Below are positions 24,148 to 32,193 of a stretch of 64,000 bases of DNA, piece by piece. The position numbers and the translations under genes are program-made. Within the stretch, counting starts at the first letter, position 1; each line of letters begins with the position of its first letter. The DNA comes from an uncultured Sutterella sp. Lineage in GTDB: Bacteria; Pseudomonadota; Gammaproteobacteria; Burkholderiales; Burkholderiaceae_F. The notes below the pieces were generated by a model. That model was not told the DNA's origin. It searched no databases and worked only from the letters and a program-made list of their open reading frames with translations. The stretch covers positions 45,688-109,687 of the forward strand of contig UQOW01000003.1 of assembly GCA_900542805.1 (NCBI GenBank), given 5' to 3'.

Positions 24148-25242
24148 TTAAACGTTAAATAGGAAGTTCATCACATCGCCGTCGGCGACAACGTAGTCTT
24201 TTCCTTCCGCGCGCATCTTGCCGGCTTCTTGGGCGCCTTTTTCTCCGCCGAGAGCTACGTAGTCGTCATAGGAAATGGTTTGAGCACGAATAAAACCACG
24301 CTCAAAGTCCGTGTGAATGACGCCGGCTGCCTTGGGAGCGGTATCGCCTTTGTGAATCGTCCAAGCACGCACTTCTTTGGGACCGGCTGTAAAGAACGTC
24401 TGAAGACCGAGTAGATCAAAACCGGCGCGGATGACGCGATCTAATCCGGCTTCGGTCATGCCCATATCCGCGAGGAAAATTTCCTTATCTTCGGCGGGCA
24501 TATCGGCAATGTCCGCTTCCGTTTTCGCGCAGATGGCGACAACGGGAGCATTTTCCTTGGCCGCATACTCACGCACGGCATCTAGGAGCGGATTGTTCGT
24601 AAAGCCTTTATCGTCGACATTGGCCACATACATCACGGGCTTAAGTGTCAGCAAAAAGAGCGGGCGCAATTCTTCGAGCTCTTCTTTTGTCAGTGCGGCG
24701 GCGCGCGCCGGGCGTCCTTCGTTGAGTACGGGTTGCACTTTCTCAAGGGCAAGAACGAGTTTCAAGGCTTGTTTGTCGCCCCCTTGACGGGCCTGCTTCT
24801 GGTAACGTGAAAGCGCTTTTTCCACACTTGCAAGATCGGCCAGAGCCAATTCCGTGTTAATAACTTCGATGTCGCTAACGGGGTCGACCTTTCCGGAAAC
24901 GTGGACGATGTTGTCATCGTTAAAACACCGCACGATATGGGCGATGGCATCGCACTCGCGGATGTTGGCCAAAAACTGGTTTCCCAGCCCTTCGCCTTTA
25001 CTCGCGCCGGCTACAAGACCGGCAATATCGACAAATTCGACGGCCGCCGGAACAATGCGCGCCGGATGCACGATTTGCGCGAGGGCATTTAAGCGCTTGT
25101 CGGGGACTTCCACAATACCGACGTTGGGTTCGATGGTACAAAACGGATAGTTCTCGGCGGCAATGCCGGCTTTCGTGAGGGCATTAAAAATAGTGGATTT
25201 GCCGACATTAGGTAGACCCACGATGGCGCATTTCAGTCCCAT
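24148..25242 (-). CDS. ychF: YchF, ribosome-binding ATPase of the Obg family
   Basis: P-loop ATPase (prefers ATP over GTP) that binds ribosomes and negatively affects the oxidative stress response in E. coli. G1 GLPNVGKST at residues 8-16, the G3 DIAGLVAGASKGEGLGNQFL region, a coiled helical insert and a C-terminal TGS domain (KEVRAWTIHKGDTAPKAAG onward). The altered G4 region (YVANVDDKG) accounts for the relaxed nucleotide choice in this family. 364 aa, standard. Last gene of the prs-rplY-pth series. Confidence 0.96.
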   Translation of the reverse strand: MGLKCAIVGLPNVGKSTIFNALTKAGIAAENYPFCTIEPNVGIVEVPDKRLNALAQIVHPARIVPAAVEFVDIAGLVAGASKGEGLGNQFLANIRECDAIAHIVRCFNDDNIVHVSGKVDPVSDIEVINTELALADLASVEKALSRYQKQARQGGDKQALKLVLALEKVQPVLNEGRPARAAALTKEELEELRPLFLLTLKPVMYVANVDDKGFTNNPLLDAVREYAAKENAPVVAICAKTEADIADMPAEDKEIFLADMGMTEAGLDRVIRAGFDLLGLQTFFTAGPKEVRAWTIHKGDTAPKAAGVIHTDFERGFIRAQTISYDDYVALGGEKGAQEAGKMRAEGKDYVVADGDVMNFLFNV

Positions 25243-25253
25243 GATATGTTTCC

Positions 25254-25745
25254 TTACTCGTTCAGCGCATCAAGCGCTTTTCTTAAATGGTGTTCGTCAA
25301 AAAGTGTGACGCCGGCTTTTCTTAAAGCGGCCGCTGCAACGCCTTGTCCGGCGATGATTTTTCCGCTGTGAGTGCCGTCGTAAACAGTATCGATTCCGCA
25401 GCTCGGACTCTTGGACTTAAGGACGGCGACTTTAACGCCGTGTTTGCGGGCTAATGCGACGAAGTTTTCGGCGCCTTTGACATAAAAGGCCGTGACGTCT
25501 TTGCCGGACTTTGTCAGGACACGTCCGTTTCCGTTTAAAACATCGTCGGCTGTTTTCCCCGGTTCGATTTCAGCGGCTTCGCGCGGGGTATCAAGACCGG
25601 CTGAGCACTCCGGGCACAAGACAGCCACTTGACCGACATTGAGCATGTAGTGAAGGCGTTTGTCGACGATACTCGGATAGGTTCGGGCATCGTACCTGCA
25701 GCACTGTCCGACAAGGCAGGCACTCATGCAAAGTTTAACGGTCAT
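25254..25745 (-). CDS. DUF523-family cysteine protein
   Basis: 163-aa protein with the complete DUF523 pattern: CMSACLVGQCCRYDA near the N-terminus, VLCPECSAGLDTPREAAE in the middle and LKSKSPSCGIDTVYDG later. The spaced cysteines are those that hold an iron-sulfur cluster in the related thiouracil desulfurase TudS, so a 4Fe-4S desulfurase-like activity is a reasonable inference, not a demonstrated one. It overlaps pth by 4 nt and precedes ychF by 11 nt; this insertion between pth and ychF is not universal. Confidence 0.8.
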   Translation of the reverse strand: MTVKLCMSACLVGQCCRYDARTYPSIVDKRLHYMLNVGQVAVLCPECSAGLDTPREAAEIEPGKTADDVLNGNGRVLTKSGKDVTAFYVKGAENFVALARKHGVKVAVLKSKSPSCGIDTVYDGTHSGKIIAGQGVAAAALRKAGVTLFDEHHLRKALDALNE

Positions 25746-26383
25746 GCTTGTGTCTCCTTTTCCTCAAGGGAGTGTGTCTTGGGGGCATGGGCAAACTTCA
25801 TGACAGCACGTTCCACGCGGTCCATGTTCCCGGCAACAAGATTATCCAAGGTCTTTAAGGCCTCTGTCATGCAGTCGTCAATTGCCTGGCGATGTTCGGA
25901 TGTCGGGCGCCCGAGAACCCAGTCGGCCACCTGCATGCCTGGACAGAAAACGCGAGGGTGACCGATTCCGAAGCGCAAGCGCCAAAAGTTCGGAGTACCG
26001 AGCTTTTCAGTGATGTCCTTTAGTCCGTTATGCCCGGCGTTTCCGCCCCCGAGTTTGATTTTCATCGTTCCTGGGTGCAAATCAAGCTCATCGTGAACGA
26101 CAAGAATCTGTTCGGGCTTGAGCTTAAAGTACGAACGCACGGCTTGAACGGCTGAGCCCGAAAGGTTCATGTAGGTTGTCGGTTTTAAAAGCCAGACCGA
26201 GCCCTTGTCCGTTTCGGCCTTGGTCACAAGACCGAAAAACTTGGCATCTGCTCGAAAGCGCGCACCGGTTTTATCGGCAACGGCGTCGACAAAGTCGTAA
26301 CCCATGTTGTGACGGGTTCCGACATACTCGTTCCCGGGATTTCCGAGACCGACAATCAGGCTAATAGGGCAGGAGGCAGGCAT
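25742..26383 (-). CDS. pth: Pth, peptidyl-tRNA hydrolase
   Basis: Recycles peptidyl-tRNA released from stalled ribosomes. Catalytic Asn15 (GLGNPG), His25 (GTRHNMGY) and the later Asp in VVHDELDLHPG are intact, as is the GGGNAGHNGLKDI loop. 213 aa, slightly longer than E. coli Pth owing to a C-terminal extension rich in charged residues. It follows rplY after a strong hairpin, so it may be partly expressed by readthrough. Confidence 0.96.
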   Translation of the reverse strand: MPASCPISLIVGLGNPGNEYVGTRHNMGYDFVDAVADKTGARFRADAKFFGLVTKAETDKGSVWLLKPTTYMNLSGSAVQAVRSYFKLKPEQILVVHDELDLHPGTMKIKLGGGNAGHNGLKDITEKLGTPNFWRLRFGIGHPRVFCPGMQVADWVLGRPTSEHRQAIDDCMTEALKTLDNLVAGNMDRVERAVMKFAHAPKTHSLEEKETQA

Positions 26384-26400
26384 ATCCGATAGATTAGACT

Positions 26401-26440
26401 AAAAAAGGTCCGCCGACCGATCAGGGAGGGCGAACCTTTT
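26401..26440 (-). terminator. Terminator/hairpin between rplY and pth
   Basis: AAAGGTCCGCC (26404-26414) pairs with GGGCGAACCTTT (about 26428-26439) with minor mismatches; the A-run on the left makes a U-tract on the minus strand. It would end or reduce transcription after rplY. Confidence 0.7.
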
Positions 26441-26457
26441 GTGCGAAACGCCGTCAA

Positions 26458-27144
26458 TTACTTTTTGCTGTCTTTAGCAGGCGCAGCCGCAGGAGCGGCA
26501 TCGGCCGCAGGGGCTGCGGCAGCAGCAGGAGCCGCACCGGCGGCAGCAGGCGCAGCGGCATCGGTCGCAGCAGCAGCGGCAGCCGGCGTGTCGTCGGCAA
26601 TTGTCGTCACCGTAGCCACGGGCTGATCGGGGTTGACGGCCTTAACGTGTTCGGGCAACTTCAAGTCGGCAACACGCATCGTAAAGCCGGTTGTCATAGC
26701 CGACAGATCCACGTCGATAAATTCGGGCAGGTCCTTGGGTAAGCACGTCAAATCCACGGTCGAAACAATGTGGCTGACGAAGGCTTTTTCAAGCTTGACG
26801 GCCGGACTCTGTTCCTCACCGAAGAAGTGCAACGGAACACGCATCGTGACGTCCGAATTCGGATCAATGCGCTGGAAGTCCACGTGCATGCACTGGTTCT
26901 TGTACGGATGCATCTGGAAGGAACGCAAAACGACGAGCTGATCGGCGCCGTCCAGTTCCATCGTCAAAATCGAAGCGTGGAACTTTTCTTTCTGCAAATC
27001 GTAGAACAGTTCCTTGTGGTCGATTTCAATGGGCGTTGCGGCGACATTGTTCCCGTACAAAATGCCGGGGACCTTGTTCTCGCGGCGCAGGCGGCGGCTC
27101 GCACTCGTTCCCTGTACCTTACGCGTTTTGGCGATGACTTTCAT
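26458..27144 (-). CDS. rplY: Ribosomal protein bL25, long CTC form with Ala-rich tail
   Basis: 5S rRNA-binding protein of the large subunit. The N-terminal L25 domain (residues 1-95: RRLRRENKVPGILYG, a DHKELFYDL helix) is followed by the TL5/CTC beta domain to about residue 180. Then comes a tail of about 45 residues made almost only of Ala, Pro and a few Asp, Thr and Gly, ending KDSKK. The start at 27144 (MKVIAKTRK) has TTGGAG upstream; the in-frame codon at 27159 is not needed. Between prs and pth as in most beta- and gammaproteobacteria. Confidence 0.94.
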   Translation of the reverse strand: MKVIAKTRKVQGTSASRRLRRENKVPGILYGNNVAATPIEIDHKELFYDLQKEKFHASILTMELDGADQLVVLRSFQMHPYKNQCMHVDFQRIDPNSDVTMRVPLHFFGEEQSPAVKLEKAFVSHIVSTVDLTCLPKDLPEFIDVDLSAMTTGFTMRVADLKLPEHVKAVNPDQPVATVTTIADDTPAAAAAATDAAAPAAAGAAPAAAAAPAADAAPAAAPAKDSKK

Positions 27145-27232
27145 GAGTTTTAACTCCAAATAGAAAAATATGTTTTGAGGAGAAACGTCCCGGAACGGCC
27201 GCGACCAGCGCGCGCCGAGGCGATTTCTTACT

Positions 27233-28195
27233 TTAGCCTTCCGTGAACAGCGCGCTCACGGAGTTTTCACGCGCGATGCGTGAAATGGTTTCCCCGACCA
27301 AAGAGGCGCAACTTAACTGGCGGATCTTCGGACAGGCCTGGGCCGCGGGGCTGAGCGGAATCGTATCGGTGACGACGAGCTCATCGAGCGCGGAGTTGGA
27401 AATTCTTTCAACGGCGTTACGCGACAAAACCGGGTGCGTAATATAAGCCAAAACGCGTGTAGCTCCGCGTTCTTTTAAGGCACCGGCGGCATTACAAAGT
27501 GTGCCGGCTGTATCGACGATATCATCGGTAATGACGCAGGTATGCGCATTGACATCACCGATGATGTTCATGATTTCTGCAACGTTGGCCTTGGGACGAC
27601 GCTTATCGATAATCGCGAGGTCAATCCCTAAGAGTTTGGCCATCGCGCGGGCACGAACCACGCCGCCCACATCGGGCGAGACGACCATCAAATCCGGATA
27701 GTTGCGCGAGACTAAGTCGTTGAGCATGAGCGGTGTAGCATAGATGTTATCGACGGGCACATCGAAAAAACCCTGAATCTGGTCGGCATGCAGGTCCATC
27801 GTCAGAACGCGGCTCACGCCCACGCTCTGGAGCATGTTGGCAACGACCTTGGCGGAAATGGCCACGCGTGTGGAACGCGGACGGCGATCTTGGCGAGCGT
27901 ATCCGTAATAGGGCATCACGGCCGTAATGCGACGCGCGGAAGCGCGGCGCAGGGCATCGACCATAATCATGACTTCCATCAGGTTGTCGTTTGTCGGCGA
28001 GCAGGTGCTCTGCACGATAAACACGTCCGAACCGCGAACGTTTTCATTGATTTCCACCATCACTTCCCCGTCGGCGAAGCGATTGACAGTAGCCCGTCCC
28101 ATCGGAATGTTCAGATATTGCGCCACGGCATGGGCAAGCTTGGGATTGGCATTACCGGAGAAAATTTTCACGTCATCCGGACACATTGCGGACAT
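27233..28195 (-). CDS. prs: Ribose-phosphate pyrophosphokinase (PRPP synthetase)
   Basis: Makes PRPP from ribose 5-phosphate and ATP for purine, pyrimidine, His, Trp and NAD synthesis. Class I enzyme: ATP-binding FADGEVMVEINENVRG near the N-terminus, the flexible catalytic loop around DKRRPKANVAEIMNIIG, and the PRPP/R5P-binding ITDDIVDTAGTLCNAA (about residues 220-235). Start at 28195 (320 aa) is set by AAAGG about 8 nt upstream and by homology. Downstream of tRNA-Gln and upstream of rplY. Confidence 0.97.
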   Translation of the reverse strand: MSAMCPDDVKIFSGNANPKLAHAVAQYLNIPMGRATVNRFADGEVMVEINENVRGSDVFIVQSTCSPTNDNLMEVMIMVDALRRASARRITAVMPYYGYARQDRRPRSTRVAISAKVVANMLQSVGVSRVLTMDLHADQIQGFFDVPVDNIYATPLMLNDLVSRNYPDLMVVSPDVGGVVRARAMAKLLGIDLAIIDKRRPKANVAEIMNIIGDVNAHTCVITDDIVDTAGTLCNAAGALKERGATRVLAYITHPVLSRNAVERISNSALDELVVTDTIPLSPAAQACPKIRQLSCASLVGETISRIARENSVSALFTEG

Positions 28196-28319
28196 GATCG
28201 ACACCTTTCGCATACGTCGCACGAGGTCGGGTATACGGATAAATAAGGGGGTTATCTCTTTTCGTGTCCTGTAGCAGCGACACCGAAAAATCCGAGTCGG
28301 AACACCCGGCAGGGATTAC

Positions 28320-28395
28320 TGGCAGGGGAGGATGGATTCGAACCATCGAATGCCGGAATCAAAATCCGGTGCCTTAACCGCTTGGCGACACCCCT
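28320..28395 (-). tRNA. tRNA-Gln (TTG) with a U6-U67 acceptor mismatch
   Basis: A 76-nt cloverleaf with encoded CCA and the Gln-type discriminator G73. The anticodon arm CCGGA-TTTTGAT-TCCGG contains TTG. Acceptor strands AGGGGTG and CTCCCCT pair except at position 6, where U faces U; the first pair is A1-U72 where E. coli has U1-A72. It sits between ispE and prs, the conserved position, and is probably processed from the operon transcript. Confidence 0.93.
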
Positions 28396-28413
28396 ACGGA
28401 AAAACGCCGTATT

Positions 28414-29277
28414 CTAACCCACGGACTCCCGATACAGGGGATGATAATGGAGAATTTTTGCAACATACCCGGTAAAAGCGGGCGGAATCTGCAACAAAGC
28501 CTTGTTTGCCGACTCACGGTTGCTTTTGAGAATAAAAACGGCCGATCCGGAACCCGTCATACGACTTTCGGGCCCGAGGGCATCAAGGGCACGGCCGATT
28601 TGCGGGTTAAGGCGCACGGCCACAGGTTGCATGTCGTTTGTCCCGAAAAGGCGCGGCCAGTTCTTCTTAATATCGGTTTCAACGGCCTCCTTGGAAACCG
28701 GTATTGTGTCCCGCTTTAAATCGGCGGCTTGGTATATCGCTTGCGTCGATGTCGGCGTCGGGGGCATGAGAACGGCGGCAAAGGCATCGGGAATGTGTAT
28801 GGGCGTCAGAATATTGCCGATGCCACCGGCAAGCGCACTTTGCCCGAAAAGGAAAAACGGGACATCGGCCCCGAGGCAGGCTCCGAGGTCAAGGAGTTTT
28901 TCTCGGGGCAGGTTAAGAGCCCAGAGGCGATTTAATGCCATCAGTGTCGTGGCCGCATCACTCGATCCCCCTCCGAGACCGGCGCCCGCCGGGATGTGTT
29001 TTGTGACATGAATCCGTGCCCCGAGCCGGCAATCGGTTTCCCGGGCCAGAAGACGAGCGGCTTTGACACAGAGGTCTAGTTCGGGGTCTCCGATCGTATC
29101 GCCCGTGCGCAGGATTTGCGAGTTCTCAAGGCGCTCAACGGTCACGGAGTCTTTTAAATCGATCAGAACGAAAACCGATTCAAGAAGATGGTAACCGTCG
29201 GACCGGCGTCCGACGATGTGTAGGAATAGATTTAATTTAGCCGGAGCGGCAAGATTCGTGAAAAGACGAGGCGTCAT
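28414..29277 (-). CDS. ispE: IspE, 4-diphosphocytidyl-2-C-methyl-D-erythritol kinase
   Basis: GHMP kinase of the non-mevalonate isoprenoid pathway. The substrate-binding PAKLNLFLHIVGRRSDGYH (residues 12-30), the ATP loop IPAGAGLGGGSSDAATT (about 92-108) and the C-terminal GHMP motif MTGSGSAVF (about 243-251) are present. 287 aa, usual length. Overlaps lolB by 4 nt (ATGA) and precedes tRNA-Gln by 18 nt. Confidence 0.96.
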   Translation of the reverse strand: MTPRLFTNLAAPAKLNLFLHIVGRRSDGYHLLESVFVLIDLKDSVTVERLENSQILRTGDTIGDPELDLCVKAARLLARETDCRLGARIHVTKHIPAGAGLGGGSSDAATTLMALNRLWALNLPREKLLDLGACLGADVPFFLFGQSALAGGIGNILTPIHIPDAFAAVLMPPTPTSTQAIYQAADLKRDTIPVSKEAVETDIKKNWPRLFGTNDMQPVAVRLNPQIGRALDALGPESRMTGSGSAVFILKSNRESANKALLQIPPAFTGYVAKILHYHPLYRESVG

Positions 29278-29813
29278 TGACCTGCCCTCGGGTCGAGTAC
29301 AACGACAAGCGCCAAAGTGTCCTTTGTGAAAGAAAGTTTACGAGCCGAGCCGTTTGCCTCGCGGTCTAAAACGCGTACGGTCCACCCGAGTTGCTCGAAA
29401 GCATTCGAGTCAATCGGGTGGTACGGGAGGTCGCGGTTCGGATTTCCCTCGGTCCAATCGACAACAGCCGTCAGCGGGACGGAAAACCCGAGCGTCTTTT
29501 CCATGAGGGCTTCGGCGTTCTCTCCGGTTAAAGGCTCATGACCCGGTTGTCGAAAAGTCGCGCCGGTGGTGCCGGTTTCCAAACGAGCCAGCGTTGTGTT
29601 TAAGGGGCCGAGAAAGTCCAACTTAAGACCGTCCGCTGTTGAATCGAGTCGAAATCCGGCGGCAAAGCGTCTTGAAGGGGCCGACGAGTCTCGAGCCAGA
29701 AGCTTTCCGGTTTTGTGCCGTAAAAGAGGTGTTTCCTGCGGTCCCGAGAACGTGGTGCAGCCGACCAGGGCGGCCGCAAACGAGAAAATCAGAGTACGAC
29801 GAAGTCTATTCAT
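29274..29813 (-). CDS. lolB: LolB, outer-membrane lipoprotein receptor
   Basis: Outer-membrane lipoprotein that accepts lipoproteins from periplasmic LolA and inserts them. Lipoprotein signal: basic start MNRLRRT, hydrophobic stretch, lipobox LVGC with the acylated Cys19. The mature part (160 aa) is shorter than E. coli LolB and only moderately conserved, but the WTV-type C-terminal strand and position between the TPR gene and ispE are diagnostic. ATGA overlaps on both sides show tight coupling. Confidence 0.85.
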   Translation of the reverse strand: MNRLRRTLIFSFAAALVGCTTFSGPQETPLLRHKTGKLLARDSSAPSRRFAAGFRLDSTADGLKLDFLGPLNTTLARLETGTTGATFRQPGHEPLTGENAEALMEKTLGFSVPLTAVVDWTEGNPNRDLPYHPIDSNAFEQLGWTVRVLDREANGSARKLSFTKDTLALVVVLDPRAGQ

Positions 29814-31504
29814 GGGGAAATCTTCTTTAAAAGCATGCGGGCTTGACGGTTTTTCGGGTCTTTGGTCAGCAGAGTGCTTAAAACGCGACGCGCTTGATCC
29901 AGGTTATTTTGATCGACCAGAATCTGTGCTAGATGCAGGACGATTTCAGGCTCATCGGGCGAAAGAACCAGGGCTTTTCGAATCCATTTTTCCGCCTCCG
30001 TGAGGTTTCCCTCTCGGTAGTAAAGCCAGCCTAAAGAGTCGACAATCGAGCCGTCCTTGCCCTCCGACAGTTCCATCGCCTTTTCAATTAAAGGACGCAC
30101 TTGGGTCGGCGACACGCCGTGCTCGAGCCACATGTAGCCGAGCGAGTTGTATCCGAGCGAGTCATTCGGGCGCAGTCGGATAAAGGCTTTCAGATGCGTT
30201 TGCGCCTGAACTATCCAGCCGAGCTGTTCGGCAACCATCGCCGTGCGGTACAAAATATCGGTGTTTTGCGGCGCAAGCTCCAAGGCTTGGTCCAGGTAGC
30301 GCATCGCCTCAGTGTGGCGCTTGGCCTCGGAAAGAAGTTGCCCGGCATAAAACAAAAACTCCGCTTTGCGTGAGGCGTCATCCGTTCGGATTTCAGTTAG
30401 GACGGAGCAGGCCTCGTCAATGCGACCTAAGGCCTGAAGAATCTGAACTTGTTTTAAACGTGCCGGAATGTATTTGTCGCCTTTTTGAACTTTCGAAAGC
30501 CAATCTAAAGCTGTCTCCGGTTCGTTACGAGAAAGCGCGATGACAGCGAGTTGTGCGTAAGCCGGGTCGGGAATGTACCGATGATCCTCATCGGTTCTGA
30601 CAAGCGAGATAAATCGGTTGTAATAACGAACGGCTGCATCGAAATCACGCATTTCCTGTGCCGTAAGTCCGCACAGGAACCAAACCTGGGCATCGGAAGG
30701 CGAGGCGGCAAGGGTACGATGTATTTCCTTGCGTGCGGCGTCTTTTTTTCCGGTTCGGGCCAGCGCTTTGGCATAAGCAATGCGTGCACGGATGTCCTGC
30801 GGGTAGGCTTTGAGGTGCTTAGCAAGACGCTCTTTGGCTTTTTTCGGCGCCAGACGAAATTCAAAATCTACGCTCTCTAGGAGTAGTTGCGTATCGTCGG
30901 GGGCAAGGTTGCTTGCGGTAAGGGCGTGTTTTAGGGCCTTTTGGTCGAGTTTAGCGTCCTTGGCCGCATAGGCGAGCGTTCGCTCGAGGTAAGCGTTCGG
31001 TTCTGCGTGCTCTTGCAGGAGGAGTAAAAAAGCATAGCGCTTCTTTTTATCGGCCAAAAAGACAGACTGCTCGGCAAACTGCTCAAATAGGGAAAGGACG
31101 TCATCGCTTTTTTTGGCGGCCTGAGTCAACGTGACTTCGGCTTTTTCCCATTGCCCGACTTTGCAATCTTCAAGGGCCCGAGTCATAAGGTTCACGTCAT
31201 TTTCCGGATCAAGCTGATCCAAAAGGGCTTTGGATTTAGCAATCTGCCCTTTGTCTTTCATCGCCTGGGCAATCTTATAGGCGCGCTCTGCGAGGGCTTT
31301 ATCGGACGTCAGACGCGTGGCGTCCACGTAGGCGAGCCAGGCGTCTGCATACAGACCCCGCTGCAAGGCGATTTCTCCGAGCAAAATTTCCGCCAGAGCC
31401 GTTTGGCTCTGCCGTGTACTTGTCAGGTCAGCTCGGACCGGACTGACGGAACATAAAAACGCCGTCGAGCAAAGAAAGATAACCTTGGAAAGCGGGCCGA
31501 ACAA
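29810..31504 (-). CDS. Exported TPR-repeat protein
   Basis: 564-aa periplasmic protein made of tetratricopeptide repeats almost throughout; clear units include AEILLGEIALQRGLYADAWLAY near the N-terminus and a run with SLGWLYYREGNLTEAEKWIR at the C-terminus. Start at TTG 31504 is chosen because GGAG lies 6 nt upstream and it gives a clean signal peptide (MFGPLSKVIFLCSTAFLCSV, cleavage after PVRA); the frame is open further to 31546 but those residues would spoil the signal. Overlaps lolB by 4 nt. The TPR gene upstream of lolB is conserved in betaproteobacteria; its role is unknown, perhaps envelope assembly. Confidence 0.85.
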   Translation of the reverse strand: MFGPLSKVIFLCSTAFLCSVSPVRADLTSTRQSQTALAEILLGEIALQRGLYADAWLAYVDATRLTSDKALAERAYKIAQAMKDKGQIAKSKALLDQLDPENDVNLMTRALEDCKVGQWEKAEVTLTQAAKKSDDVLSLFEQFAEQSVFLADKKKRYAFLLLLQEHAEPNAYLERTLAYAAKDAKLDQKALKHALTASNLAPDDTQLLLESVDFEFRLAPKKAKERLAKHLKAYPQDIRARIAYAKALARTGKKDAARKEIHRTLAASPSDAQVWFLCGLTAQEMRDFDAAVRYYNRFISLVRTDEDHRYIPDPAYAQLAVIALSRNEPETALDWLSKVQKGDKYIPARLKQVQILQALGRIDEACSVLTEIRTDDASRKAEFLFYAGQLLSEAKRHTEAMRYLDQALELAPQNTDILYRTAMVAEQLGWIVQAQTHLKAFIRLRPNDSLGYNSLGYMWLEHGVSPTQVRPLIEKAMELSEGKDGSIVDSLGWLYYREGNLTEAEKWIRKALVLSPDEPEIVLHLAQILVDQNNLDQARRVLSTLLTKDPKNRQARMLLKKISP

Positions 31505-31534
31505 TGAGGTCTCCGGTAATAATTGCCAACGCGG

Positions 31535-31540
31535 ACTATA
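31535..31540 (-). promoter_or_regulatory. Candidate -10 box of the TPR-lolB-ispE operon
   Basis: TATAGT on the minus strand, 30 nt before the TTG start, implying a leader of about 25 nt. The matching -35 region (about 31558-31563) falls inside the right end of the IS200/IS605 remnant and is not a good TTGACA match. If real, the operon promoter is a hybrid of resident and IS sequence. Confidence 0.35.
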
Positions 31541-31554
31541 ACGCAAAAAGGATT

Positions 31555-31640
31555 TGACGTTCTCACCGCCGTAAACGAGGGAGATTTTCTACTGCGAGCG
31601 GCGTGCGCCGCAGGTCACTTCGGTCGATTTCTGCTGCCGA
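31555..31640 (-). ncRNA. Candidate omegaRNA scaffold remnant at the right end
   Basis: In IS200/IS605 elements the 3' part of tnpB plus the right end is transcribed as omegaRNA, whose guide is the sequence just outside the element. The homologous copy at 63892-63934 has a perfect TCTCCG/CGGAGA stem; here it is TCTCAC/GGGAGA with one mismatch, so the RNA has begun to decay. The notional guide would be the 16-20 nt below 31555, i.e. the promoter region of the TPR operon. Presence of an RNA is inferred, not shown. Confidence 0.35.
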
Positions 31641-31980
31641 TTCGGTGCCGCCTTTTGAAATCGCTCCGAATTCACTTGACCCTTCTTATCAGACTCCCTG
31701 CAGGCTAACGAGCTTCGTCCGCGCTCTTTGATGTTGATTGCACCCACTGCGTCCGCGTTTGCCCGATGAGCGCAGGAGAGGCATTTGAACAATGCCGGCA
31801 CCTTGCGAACCGAAAGTTCGGAGCAAAGCATCGCATAGCTCAGAGGGAAGGGAGGATCCGCAATTTGACGCTCTTCGTTTGATGCAAGCCCCGGGTTGTA
31901 CACCCGGCGAAGCCGCTCATCTTACGAGGCCGAGCTCCGTCGGGAGTGAACTTGAAGGAGACCCTTTTGCGCATTAACAT
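31589..31980 (-). pseudogene. tnpB: tnpB pseudogene (IS200/IS605 RNA-guided nuclease), N- and C-terminal remnants joined
   Basis: The N-terminal frame from ATG 31980 reads MLMRKRVSFKFTPDGARPRK then MSGFAGC, the standard TnpB helix-turn-helix start, and hits a TGA at 31840-31842. The C-terminal part is in another frame and carries the zinc-ribbon end FKCLSCAHRANADAVGAINI followed by a polar tail. The first Cys-x-x-Cys of the ribbon is damaged (CSEL), and nearly all of the RuvC nuclease region, some 250 residues, is missing. Total remnant 392 nt against about 1.1-1.2 kb for intact tnpB. It cannot encode an active nuclease. Confidence 0.82.
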
Positions 31981-32066
31981 GGGGGCGTTATATGAAGTCT
32001 GCCTCCGGTTTGCGCGGCTTATATCTTGTCCCTGAAGGACGGAGCTTTACGCCGAAATTCCGGTAA

Positions 32067-32193
32067 CAAACAGCATGAGGCGCAGTTGCGCCACTGTAAA
32101 CTTCAGTTTTTGCCGAGACAAGTGACTATACTAAGGCGATTTATCGGAGTTAACGAATAAGGCCGACTCCCTTCAGGGCGGTAGCTTGCAAAA
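32067..32193 (+). other. Spacer between the IS remnant and the first acyltransferase gene
   Basis: Contains a GGCGCAGTTGCGCC palindrome (about 32082-32095), a -10-like TATACT (32127-32132), and a CCCTTCAGGG motif at about 32169-32178 that resembles the IS200/IS605 left-end hairpin and may be a further small fragment. With the remnant, 31505-32193 has no intact gene. Confidence 0.45.
32127..32132 (+). promoter_or_regulatory. Candidate -10 box of the acyltransferase-dapF operon
   Basis: TATACT, 5 of 6 to consensus, about 60 nt before the ATG at 32194. The -35 at 17 nt (CAGTTT) is poor, so this is tentative. Confidence 0.35.

Larger units (their letters stand above)
31555..32066 (-). mobile_element. 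Internally deleted IS200/IS605 (IS1341-type, tnpB-only) element
   Basis: Both end regions of a tnpB element are recognisable on the minus strand. The left-end region (about 31981-32066) carries the GTCCTTCAGGGAC hairpin and ATATAAG typical of this group upstream of tnpB. The right end (31555-31588) has the GGCGGTGAGAACGTCAA terminus. Between them is a deleted tnpB. The right-end sequence and the TnpB C-terminus recur at 63892-64000, which supports a shared element type. Outer limits are approximate: IS605-type elements make no target duplication. No tnpA is present. Confidence 0.8.

Noticed and set aside
23527..24162. Alternative frame overlapping yggT
   Set aside because: It gives a Cys/Arg-rich translation without family resemblance, whereas the ATG 23546 frame is a clear YggT protein.
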